A stretch of 64,000 nucleotides of DNA from Dama dama (lineage: Eukaryota > Chordata > Mammalia > Artiodactyla > Cervidae), in NCBI RefSeq assembly GCF_033118175.1, contig NW_026870967.1:620001-684000 (forward strand). Reading direction: 5' to 3'. The position numbers and the translations under genes are program-made. The notes beneath the pieces are model-generated. The model was given only the letters and a program-made list of their open reading frames with translations, had not been told where the DNA came from and did no database searches. Positions 25,437 to 35,270 of this stretch are shown piece by piece (positions within the stretch are counted from its first letter, which is position 1; the number at the start of each line of letters is the position of its first letter).

Positions 25437-26007
25437 GCTCTCTCCGGGCCCTTGCCCCTGAGCCTGGGGGCCAGGCAGGGGGAACACACTCCCAGGCCAA
25501 GGCAGAACCACATGCACACGTCTGTTCCTGCCCCCTACACCGGCAGAGAGCTCGGGGGAGCCAGAGACTGCCAGGCTGCTGCTGGGCTGGCTGCCTGTGT
25601 GGGAAGGGGCAGAGCCGACCTAGGGGCAAGTTGGGCCTCTTGCTCTCCCTGCTGCCCTGAGGCTCCTGGGTCAAAGAAGTCTTGGGCATCCAGCCCTTTG
25701 CTGGTTCCTTCCCTCTGACGAGGCCCTCTGAGCTCCAGCACCTTGCAGTGTGGAGACAGCCCCTGCCAGCAACCTCCTCTCCAAAGAGGCCTAAACCGAG
25801 GCCTACGCCCAGGGGAAAGGCACCAGCGGGGATGATCCTGGGGAGGCGCACGGACATGTCTGGACCCAGTCCCCGCAGCCTGCCCCTTGGTGGGGCAGTA
25901 CCCCCGGAGGCCAGGAAGGTCTGGGCAAGGCTGGCCAGGGGCATGGGCCCTGCTGAGTCCTGACCCTGGCCTGTGGGGCCTCTGAGCACAACCGGCCCTC
26001 TTCCACT
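25347..26007 (+). repeat. Shortened 661-bp unit with an internal module deletion
   Basis: In this unit AAGCCCGG runs straight into TGCTCTCTCCGGG near 25436. About 21 bp spanning the GAGAAAAGCGCTTCGGG segment are missing, and a further 1-bp loss near 25377 brings the unit to 661 bp. It is the only unit of block A well off the 680-683 bp length. The deletion is a multiple of three, but there is no sign that frame matters here. Confidence 0.9.
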
Positions 26008-26946
26008 GGAAGACCTCCCCGGCTGCCTCCAAAGTCCTGTTTGCAAACACTCCCGCCCGCTGTTCACGCCAGGCTCGCACAATGCTCCCAAGCCCGGGAG
26101 AAAAGCGCTTTGGAGTGATGCTCTCTGCGGGCCCTTGCCCCTGAGCCTGGGGGCAAGGCAGGGGGAACACACTCCCAGGCCAAGGCAGAACCACATGCCC
26201 ACGTCTGTTCCTGTCCCCTGCACCGGCAGAGAGCTTGGGGGAGCCAGAGTCTGTCAGGCAGCTGCTGGGTTGGCCGCCTGTGTGGGAAGGGGCAGAGCCG
26301 CCCTAGGGGCAAGCTGGGCCTCTTGCTCTCCCTGCTGCCCTGAGGCGGCTGGGCCAAAGAGGTCTTGGGCATCCAGCCCCTTACTGGTCCCTTCCCTCTG
26401 ACGAGGCCCTCTGAGCTCCAGCACCTTGCAGTGTGGAGACAGCCCCTGCCAGCAACCTCCTCTCCAAGGAGGACTCAACCGAGGCCTAGGCCCAGGGGAA
26501 AGGCACCAGCGGGGATGAGCCAGGGGAGGCGCCCGAGCATGTCTGGACCCAGTCCCCGCAGCCTGCCCCTTGGTGGGGCAGTACACCCGGAGGCCAGGAA
26601 GGTCTGGGCAAGGCTGGCCAGGGGCAGGGGCCCTGCTGGGTCCTGCCCCTGGCCTGTGGGGCCTCTGAGCACAACCGGCCGTCTCCCACTGGAAGACCTC
26701 CCCGGCTGCCTCCAAAGGCCGGTTTGCAAGCGCTCCCGCCCACTGTTCCCAGCAGGCGCGCACAATGCTCCCAAGCCCGGGAGAAAAGCACTTCGGGGTG
26801 GTGCTCCCAACGGGCCCTGGCCCCTGAGCCTGGGGGCAATGCAGGGGGAACACACTCCCAGGCCAAGGCAGAACCACATGCACACGTCTTTTCCTGCCCC
26901 TTGCACTGGCAGAGAGCTCAGGGGAGCCAGAGTCTGTCAGGCAGCT

Positions 26947-28143
26947 GCTGGGCTGGCCGCCTGTGTGGGAAGGGGCAGAGCCGACCTAGGGGCAAGTTGG
27001 GCCTCTTGCTGTCCCTGCTGCCCTGAGGCTGCTGGGCCAAAGAGGTCTTGGGCATCCAGCCCCTTGCTGGTCCCTTCCCTCTGACGAGGCCCTCTGAGCT
27101 CCAGCACCTTGCAGTGTGGAGACAGCCCCTGCCAGCAACCTCCTCTCCAAGGAGGCCTCAACCGAGGCCTAAGCCCAGGGGAAAGGCACCAGCGGGGATG
27201 AGACTGGGGAGGCGCCCGGGCATGTCTGGACCCAGTCCCCGCAGCCTGCCCCTTGGTGGGGCTGTAACCCCGGAGGAGGAAGGTCTGGGCAAGGCAGGCC
27301 AGGGGCTGGGGCCCTGCTGGGTCCTGCCCCTGGCCTCTGGGGCCTCTGAGCACAACCGGCCCTCTCCCACTGGAAGACCTCCCCGGCTGCCTCCAAAGGC
27401 CTGTTTGCAAGCACTCCCGCCCACTGTTCCCACCAAGCACGCAAAATGCTCCCAAGCCCGGGAGAAAAGCGCTTCGGGGTGGTGCTCTCTCCGGGCCCTT
27501 GCCCCTGAGCCTGGGGGCCAGGCATGGGGTCCACACTCCCAGGCCAAGGCAGAACCACATGCACACGTCTGTTCCTGACCCCTGCACCGGCAGAGAGCTC
27601 GGGGGAGCCAGAATCTGCCAGGCAGCTGCTGGGCTGGCGGCCTGTGTGGGAAGGGGCAGAGCCGACCTAGGGGCAAGTTGGGCCTCTTGCTCTCCCTGCT
27701 GCCCTGAGGCTGCTGGGCCAAAGAGGTCTTGGGCATCCAGCCCCTTTCTGGTCCCTTCGCTCTGCCGAGGCCCTCTGAGCTCCAGCACCTTGCAGTGTGG
27801 AGACAGCCCCTGCCAGCAACCTCCTCTCCAAGGAGGCCTCAACCGAGTCCTAGGCCTAGGGGAAAGGCACCAGCGGGGATGAGCCTGGGGAGGCGCCCGG
27901 CCATGTCTGGACCCAGTCCCCCCAACCTGCCCCTTGGTGGGGCAGTACCCCCGGAGGCCAGGAAGGTCTGGGCAAGGCTGCCAGGGGCAGGGACACTGCT
28001 GGGTCCTGCCCCTGGCCTGTGGTGCGTCTGAGCACAACCGGCACTCTCCCGCTGGAAGCCCTCCCCGTCTGCCTCCAAAGGACGTTTGCAAGCACTCCCA
28101 CCCGCTGTTCCCACCAGGCACGGACAATGCTCCCAAGCCCGGG
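26947..28143 (+). repeat. Higher-order block, copy 2, entering the first module-only array
   Basis: This is the partner of 24240-25436. It runs directly into the module-only array: its last module (from 28054) is followed by another module instead of by spacer. The similarity to the first copy stops at AAGCCCGG near 28143, the same base at which the first copy has its 21-bp deletion. Confidence 0.73.
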
Positions 28144-28181
28144 AGAAAAGCGCTTCGGGGTGGTGTACTCTCCGTGCCCAT

Positions 28182-29081
28182 GGAAGACCTCCCGGGGTGC
28201 CCCCAAAGGCCGGTTTGGAAGCACTCCCACTCGCTGTCCCCGCCATCCGCGCAAATGTTCCAAGCCCGGGAGAAAAGCGCTTCTGGGTGGTGCTCTCTCC
28301 GGGCCCTTGGAAGACCTCCCCAGCTGCCTCCAAAGGCCTGTTTGCAATCACTCCCGCCCGCTGTTCCCACCAGCCACGCACAATGCTCCCAAGCCCGGGA
28401 GAAAAGCATTTTGGGGTGGTGCTCACACTGGGCCCTGGAAGACCTCCCCGGCTGCCTCCAAAGGACGGTTTTCAAGCACTCCTGCCTGCTGTTCCCGGCA
28501 CCCGCGCACAATGCTCCCAAGCCCGGGAGAAAAGTGCTTCGGGGTGGTGCTCTCTACAGGCCCTTGGAAGACCTCCCCGGCTGCCTCCAAAGGCCGGTTT
28601 GCAAGGACTCCTTCCTGCTGTTCCCGCCAGCCACGCACAATGCTCCCAAGCCCGGGAGAAAAGCATTTTGGGGTGGTGCTCACTCCGGGCCCTTGGAAGA
28701 CCTCCCCGGCTGCCTCCAAAGGCCAGTTTGCAAGCACTCATGTCCGCTGTTCCCGACAGCCGTGCACAATGCTCCCAATTCCGGGAGAAAAGTGCTTCGG
28801 GATGGTGCTCTCTCCGGGCACTTGGAAGACCTCCCCGGCTGCCTCCAAAGGCCGGTTTGCAAGCACTCCCGCCCGCTGTTCCCGCCAGCCTCGCACAATG
28901 CTCCCAAGACCGGGAGAAAAGTGCTTCGGGGTGGTGCTCTCTCCTGGCCCTTGGAAGACCTCCCAGGCTGTCCCCAAAGGCCGGTTTGCAAGCACTCCCA
29001 CTCGCTGTTCCCGCCAGCCACGCACAATCCTCCAAAACCCCGGAGAAAAGCGCTTCGGGGTGGTGTACTCTCCGTGCCCAT
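28182..29081 (+). repeat. Seven-module higher-order repeat in module array 1, copy 1
   Basis: This is a 900-bp block of seven modules whose variant order recurs exactly 900 bp downstream. Signature modules are GTTTGGAAGCACTCCCACTC with GCAAATGTTCC (28182), CATTTTGGGGTGGTGCTCACA (28309; CATTTTGGGG core), GGTTTTC with CCTGCCTGCTG (28437), and CTACAGGCCC leading to GCAAGGACTCC (28566). Confidence 0.85.
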
Positions 29082-29981
29082 GGAAGACCTCCCGGGGTGC
29101 CCCCAAAGGCCGGTTTGGAAGCACTCCCACTCGCTGTCCCCGCAATCCGCGCAAATGTTCCAAGCCCGGGAGAAAAGCGCTTCTGGGTGGTGCTCTCTCC
29201 TGGCCCTTGGAAGACCTCCCCGGCTGCCTCCAAAGGCCGGTTTGCAAGCACTCCCGCCCGCTGTTCCCACCAGCCACGCACAATGCTCCCAAGCCCGGGA
29301 GAAAAGCATTTTGGGGTGGTGCTCACACCGGGCCCTGGAAGACCTCCCCGGCTGCCTCCAAAGGACGGTTTTCGAGCACTCCTGCCTGCTGTTCCCGGCA
29401 CTCGCGCACAATGCTCCCAAGCCCGGGAGAAAAGCGCTTCGGGGTGGTGCTCTCTACAGGCCCTTGGAAGACCTCCCCGGCTGCCTCCAAAGGCCGGTTT
29501 GCAAGGACTCCCTCCTGCTGTTCCCGCCAGCCACGCACAATGCTCCCAAGCACGGGAGAAAAGTGCTTCGGGGTGGTGCTCTCTCCGGGCCCTTGGAAGA
29601 CGTTTCTGGCTGCCTCCAAAGGCCGGTTTGCAAGCACTCATGCCCGTTGTTCCCACCAGCCGCGCACAATGCTCCCAATCCCGGGAGAAAAGCATTTTGG
29701 GGTGGTGCTCACTCCGGGCCCTTGGAAGACCTCCCCGGCTGCCTCCAAAGGCCGGTTTGTAAGCACTCATGTCCGCTGTTCCCGACAGCCGCAGACAATG
29801 CTCCCAAGCCCGGGAGTAAAGCATTTTGGGGTGGTGATCAGTCCGGGCCCTTGGAAGACCTCCCCGGCTGCCTCCAAAGGACAGTTTGCAAGCACTCATG
29901 CCCGCTGTTCCCGCCAGCCGCGCACAATGCTCCCAAGACCGGGAGAAAAGCGCTTCGGGGTGGTGTTCTCTCCGGGACCAT
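29082..29981 (+). repeat. Seven-module higher-order repeat in module array 1, copy 2
   Basis: This is the second copy of the 900-bp block. The 1st to 4th modules (29082, 29209, 29337, 29466) match the first copy closely, including the same 127- and 128-bp module lengths. The 5th and later modules are more diverged, for example ACGTTTCTGG at 29595 replaces ACCTCCCCGG. After 29982 the variant order changes and the 7-module period is lost. Confidence 0.83.
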
Positions 29982-30238
29982 GGAGGACGTCCCCGGCTGC
30001 CCCCAAAGGCCGGTTTGCAAGCACTCCCACTCGCTGTTCCCGCCAGCCACACACAATGTTCCAAAACCCCGGAGAAAAGCGCTTCGGGGTGGTGCTCTCT
30101 CCGGGCCCTTGGAAGACTTCTCTGGCTGCCTCCAAAGGCCGGTTTGCAAGAATTCCCTCCCGCTGTTCCACCAGCCGCACACAATGCTCCAAAACCCGAG
30201 AGAAAAGCGCTTCAAGGTGGTGTTCTCTCCGGGCCCTT

Positions 30239-30625
30239 GGAAGACCTCCCCGGCTGCCTCCAAAGGCCGGTTTGCAAGCACTCCTGCCTGCTGTTCCCGC
30301 CACACGCGCACAATGCACCCAAGCCCGGGAGAAAAGCGCTTCGGGGTGGTGCTCTCTCCGGGCCTTTGGAAGACCTCCCCGGCTGCCTCCAAAGGCCGGG
30401 TTGCAAGGACTCCATCCTGCTGTTCCCGCCAGGCACGCACAATGCACCCAAGCCCGGGAGAAAAGCGCTTCGGGGTGGTGCTCTCTCCGGGCCTTTGGAA
30501 GACCTCCCCGGCTGCCTCCAAAGGCCGGGTTGCAAGGACTCCTTCCTGCTGTTCCCGCCAGGCACGCACAATGCTCCCAATCCCGGGAGAAAAGTGCTTC
30601 GGGATGGTGCTCTCTCCGGGCCCTT
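30239..30625 (+). repeat. Run of recently duplicated single modules in array 1
   Basis: The modules at 30368 and 30497 are nearly identical neighbours. Both carry GGCCGGGTTGCAAGGACTCC, the CAATGC(A/T)CCCAA segment and the rare GGGCCTTTGG junction. This indicates a local one-module duplication. The module at 30239 supplies the first CAATGCACCCAAG variant of the group. Confidence 0.7.
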
Positions 30626-31929
30626 GGAAGACCTCCCCGGCTACCTCCAAAGGCGGGTTTGCAAGTACTCATTCCCGCTGTTCCCGCCAGCTGCGCACAA
30701 TGCTCCCAAGCCCGGGAGAAAAGCATTTTGGGGTGGTGCTCTCTCCGGGCCCTTGGAAGACCACCCCGGCTGCCTCAAAAGGCCGGTTTGCAAGCACTCA
30801 GGCCCGCTGTTCCCGCCAGCCGCGTACAATGCTCCCAAGCCCGGGAGAAAAGCATTTTGGGGTGGTGCTCTCTCCGGGCCCTTGGAAGACCACCCCGGCT
30901 GCCTCCAAAGTCCGGTTTGCAAGAACTCATGCCCGCTGTTCCCGCCAGCCACGCACAATGCTCCCAAGACCGGGAGAAATGCGCTTCGGGGTGGTGTTCT
31001 CTCCGTGCCCATGGAGGACCTCCCCGGCTGCCCCCAAAGGCCGGTTTGCAATCACTCCCACTCACTGTTCCGGCCAGCCACGCACATGCTCCAAAACACG
31101 GGAGAGAAGCGCTTTGGGGTGGTGCTCTCTCCCGGCCCTTGGAAGACTTCCCCGGCTGCCTCCAAAGGCCGGTTTGCAAGAACTCCCTCCCGCTGTCCCG
31201 CTAGCCGCACACAATGCTCCCAATCACGGGAGAAAAGCGCTTCGTGGTGGTGCTCCCTCAGGGCCCTTTGAAGACCTCCCCGGCTGCCTCCAATGGCCGG
31301 TATGCAAGCACTCATGCCCGCTGTTCCCACCAGCCGTGTACAATGCTCCCAAGCACGGGAGAAAAGCATTTTGGGGTGGTGCTCACTCCTTGCCCTTGGA
31401 AGACCTCCGCGCCTGCCTCCAAAGGCCGGTTTGCAAGCACTCCTGCCTGCTGTTCCCGCCACCCGCGCACACTGCTCCCAAGCCCGGGAGAAAAGCGCAT
31501 CGGGGTGGTGTTCTCTCCGGGCCCATGGAGGACCTCCCAGGCTGCAACCAAAGGCCGCTTTGCAAGCATTCCCACTAGCTGTTCCCACCAGGCGCGCACA
31601 ATGCTCCCAAGCCCGGGAGAAAAGCGCTTCGGGGTGGTGCTCTCTCCGGGCCCTTGCCAATGAGCCTGGGGGCCAGGCAGGTGATCCACACTCCCAGGCC
31701 AAGGCAGAACCACATGCACACGTCTGTTCCTGCCCCCTGCACCGGCAGAGAGCTCGCGGGAGCCAGAGTCTGTCAGGCAGCTGCTGGGCTGGCCGTCTGT
31801 GTGGGAAGGGGCAGAGCTGACCTAGGGGCAAGTTGGGCCTCCTGCTCTCCCTGCTGCCCTGAGGCTGCTGGGCCAAAGAGGTCTTGGGCATCCAGCCCCT
31901 TGCTGGTCCCTTCCATCTGACGAGGCCCT

Positions 31930-34900
31930 CTGAGCTCCAGCACCTTGCAGTGTGGAGACAGCCCCTGCCAGCAACCTCCTCTCCAAGGAGGGCTCAACCG
32001 AGGCCTAGGCCCAGGGGAAAGGCACCACCGGGGATGAGACTGGGGAGGCGCCCGGGCATGTCTGGACCCAGTCCCCGCAGCCTGCCCCTTGGTGGGGCTG
32101 TAACCCCGGAGGCAGGAAGGTCTGGGCAAGGCTGGCCAGGGGCATTGGCCCTGCTGGGTCCTGCCCCTGGCCTGTGGGGCCTCTGAGTACAACCGGCCCT
32201 CTCCCACTGGAAGACCTCCCCGGCTGCCTCCAAAGGCCGGTTTGCAAGCACTCCCGCCCACTGTTCCCACCAAGCACGCACAATGCTCCCAAGCCCGGGA
32301 GGAAAGCGCTTCGGGGTGGTGCTCTCTCCGGGCCCTTGCCCCTGAGCCTGGGGTCCAGGCATGGGGAACACACTCCCAGGCCAAGACAGAACGACATGCA
32401 CACGTCTGTTCCTGCCCCCTACACCGGCAGAGAGCTCGGGGGAGCCAGAGACTGCCAGGCTGCTGCTGGGCTGGCTGCCTGTGTGGGACGGGGCAGAGCC
32501 GACCTAGGGGCAAGTTGGGCCTCTTGCTCTCCCTGCTGCCCTGAGGCTGCTGGGCCAAAGAGGTCTTGGGCATCCAGCCGCTTGCTGGTCCCTTCCCTCT
32601 GACGAGGCCCTCTGAGCTCCACCACCTTGCAGTGTGGAGACAGCCCCTCCCGGCAACCTCCTCTCCAAGGAGGCCTCAACCGAGGCCTAGGCCCAGGTGA
32701 AAGGCACCAGCGGGGATGAGCCAGTGGAGGCGCCCGGGCATGTCTGGAACCAGTCCCCGCAGCCTGCCCCTTGGTGGGGCAGTACCCCCGGAGGCCAGGA
32801 AGGTCTGGGCAAGGCTGGCCAGGGGCAGGGGCCCTGCTGGGTCCTGCCCCTGGCCTGTGGGGCCTCTGAGCACAACCGGCCCTCTCCCACTGGAAGACCT
32901 CCCCGGCTGCCTCCAAAGGCCGGTTTGGCAACACTCGTGCCCGCTGTTCCCGCCAGGCACGCACAATGCTCCCAAGCCCGGGAGAAAAGCGCTTCGGGGT
33001 GTTGCTCTCTCCGGGCGCTTGCCCCTGAGCCTGGGGGCCAGGCAGTGGGTCCACACTCCAAGACCAATTCAGAACCACATGCACACGTCTGTTTCTGCCC
33101 CCTGCACCGGCAGAGAGCTCGGGGGAGCCAGAGTCTGTCAGGCAGCTGCTGGGTTGGCCGCCTGTGTGGGAAGGGGCAGAGCCGACCTAGGGGCAAGTTG
33201 GGCCTCTTCCTCTCCCTGCTGCCCTGAGGCTGCTGGGCCAAAGAGGTCTTGGGCATCCAGCCCCTTGCTGGTCCCTTCCCGCTGACGAGGCCCTCTGAGC
33301 TCCAGCACCTTGCAGTGTGGAGACAGCCCCTGCCAGCAACCTCCTCTCCAAGGAGGCCTCAACCGAGGCCTAGGCCCAGGGGAAAGTCAACAGCGGGGAT
33401 GAGACTGGGGAGGCACCCGGGCCTGTCTGGACCCAGTCCCCGCAGCCTGCCCCTTGGTGGGGCAGTACCCCCGGAGGCCAGGAAGGTCTGAGCAAGGCTG
33501 GCCAGGGGCATGGGCCCTGCTGGGTCCTGCCTCTGTCTTGTGGGGCCTCTGAGCACAACCGGCCCTCTCCCGCTGGAAGACCTCCCCGGCTGCCTCCAAA
33601 GGCCGGTTTGCCAACACTCCCGCCCACTGTTCCCACCAGGCGCGCACAATGCTCCCAAGCCCGGGAGAAAAGAGCTTTGGGGTGGTGCTCCCACCGGGCC
33701 CTTGCCCCTGAGCCTGGGGGCAATGCAGGGGTTCCACACTCCCAGGCCAAGGCAGAACCACATGCACACGTCTGTTCCTGCCCCCTGCACCGGCAGAGAG
33801 CTCAGGGGAGCCAGAGTCTGTCAGGCAGCTGCTGGGCTGGCCGCCTGTGTGGGAAGGGGCAGAGCCGCCCTAGGGGCAAGTTGGGCCTCTTGCTCTCCCT
33901 GCTGCCCTGAGGCTGCTGGGTCAAAGAGGTCTTGGGCATCCAGCCCCTTGCTGGTTCCTTCCCTCTGACGAGGCCCTCTGAGCTCCAGCACCTTGCAGTG
34001 TGGAGACAGCCCCTGCCAGCAACCTCCTCTCCAAGGAGGCCTCAACCGAGGCCTAGGCCCAGGGGAAAGTCAACAGCGGGGATGAGACTGGGGAGGCACC
34101 CGGGCCTGTCTGGACCCAGTCCCCGCAGCCTGCCCCTTGGTGGGGCAGTACCCCCGGAGGCCAGGAAGGTCTGAGCAAGGTTGGCCAGGGGCATGGGCCC
34201 TGCTGGGTCCTGCCTCTGTCTTGTGGGGCCTCTGAGCACAACCGGCCCTCTCCCGCTGGAAGACCTCCCCGGCTGCCTCCAAAGGCCGGTTTGCCAACAC
34301 TCCCGCCCACTGTTCCCACCAGGCGCGCACAATGCTCCCAAGCCCGGGAGAAAAGAGCTTCGGGGTGGTGCTCCCACCGGGCCCTTGCCCCTGAGCCTGG
34401 GGGCAATGCAGGGGTTCCACACTCCCAGGCCAAGGCAGAACCACATGCACACGTCTGTTCCTGCCCCCTGCACCGGCAGAGAGCTCAGGGGAGCCAGAGT
34501 CTGTCAGGCAGCTGCTGGGCTGGCCGCCTGTGTGGGAAGGGGCAGAGCCGACCTAGGGGCAAGTTGGGCCTCTTGCTCTCCCTGCTGCCCTGAGGTTGCT
34601 GGGTCAAAGAGGTCTTGGGCATCCAGCCCCTTGCTGGTTCCTTCCCTCTGACGAGGCCCTCTGAGCTCCAGCACCTTGCAGTGTGGAGACAGCCCGTGCC
34701 AGCAACCTCCTCTGCAACCAGGCCTCAACCCATGCCTAGGCCCAGGGGAAAGGCACCAGCGGGGATGAGCCTGGGGAGGCGCCCGGCCATGTCTGGACCC
34801 AGTCCCCGCAGCCTGCCCCTTGGTGGGGCAGTACCCCCAGAGGCAGGAAGGTCTGGGCAAGGCTGGCCAGGGGCAGGGGCCCTGCTGGGTCCTGCCCCTG

Positions 34901-35270
34901 GCCTGTGGGGCCTCTGAGCACAACCGGCCCTCTCCCATTGGAAGACCTCCCCGGCTGCCTCCAAAGGCCTGTTTGCAAGCACTCCCGCCCACTGTTCCCA
35001 CCAGGCGCGCACAATGCTCCCAAGCCCGGGAGAAAAGCGCTTCGGGGTGGTGCTCTCTCCGGGCCCTTGCCCCTGAGCCTGGGGGCCAGGCAGGTGATCC
35101 ACACTCCCAGGCCAAGGCAGAACCACATGCACACGTCTGTTCCTGCCCCCTGCACCGGCAGAGAGCTCGCGGGAGCCAGAGTCTGTCAGGCAGCTGCTGG
35201 GCTGGCCGTCTGTGTGGGAAGGGGCAGAGCTGACCTAGGGGCAAGTTGGGCCTCTTGCTCTCCCTGCTGC
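31930..35270 (+). repeat. Higher-order block of block B, copy 1 (a-b-c-c-d)
   Basis: Unit types are defined by rare variants. Type a has AGGGCTCAACC and CACCACCGGGG. Type b has GAGCCAGTGGAGG and TTTGGCAACACTCG. Type c has AAAGTCAACAGCGG, CGGGCCTGTC and GGTCTGAGCAAGG. Type d has CCCGTGCCAGC and ACCAGGCCTCAACCCATGCC. This copy reads a-b-c-c-d, with type c tandemly doubled (33249-34614). Confidence 0.78.

Larger units (their letters stand above)
109..28053 (+). repeat. Macrosatellite block A: 41 tandem ~682-bp units
   Basis: There are forty-one complete head-to-tail units, each a 129-bp module followed by a spacer of about 553 bp. Approximate unit starts (within 2 bp) are 109, 791, 1474, 2156, 2837, 3520, 4202, 4884, 5566, 6247, 6930, 7612, 8294, 8977, 9659, 10340, 11023, 11705, 12388, 13071, 13754, 14436, 15118, 15800, 16483, 17165, 17848, 18530, 19212, 19894, 20576, 21257, 21938, 22619, 23302, 23985, 24665, 25347, 26008, 26691 and 27372. 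Spacing is 680-683 bp except for one 661-bp unit at 25347. Units differ by scattered substitutions and rare 1-bp indels, roughly a few percent by eye. Orientation never changes. I see no transposon insertion, poly-A tract or microsatellite. Frames reading through it give only unconserved Pro/Gly/Arg-rich peptides, so I do not call genes. Confidence 0.97.
28054..31526 (+). repeat. Module-only array 1: 27 tandem 129-bp modules
   Basis: The module repeats here without any spacer. Module starts are 28054, 28182, 28309, 28437, 28566, 28695, 28824, 28953, 29082, 29209, 29337, 29466, 29595, 29724, 29853, 29982, 30111, 30239, 30368, 30497, 30626, 30755, 30884, 31013, 31141, 31269 and 31398. The 28th module (31527-31655) heads the next full unit. 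Spacing is 127-129 bp. Each copy ends GGGCCCTT or a near variant and joins GGAAGACC directly. Modules here look more diverged from one another than those heading full units, for example CATTTTGGGG replacing CGCTTCGGGG. Frames open through the array on both strands (over 1000 codons) follow from the stop-free 43-codon period and are not taken as a gene. Confidence 0.96.

Noticed and set aside
109..28053. Older sub-repeats of the module inside the 553-bp spacer
   Set aside because: Short shared words such as TGAGCCTGGGG and CCTCTGAGC occur, but without consistent spacing or alignment to the 129-bp module. They are explained by composition.
28054..31526. CRISPR-like array of regularly spaced repeats
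   Set aside because: The period is 129 bp of similar sequence throughout, with no alternation of short identical repeats and unique spacers. It is a minisatellite.
27934..31578. A reading frame of about 1200 codons on the + strand through module island 1
   Set aside because: The module lacks stops in all six frames, so several frames are equally open on both strands. Indels of 1-2 bp between modules shift frame freely, the frame starts inside a spacer, and the peptide matches no known family.
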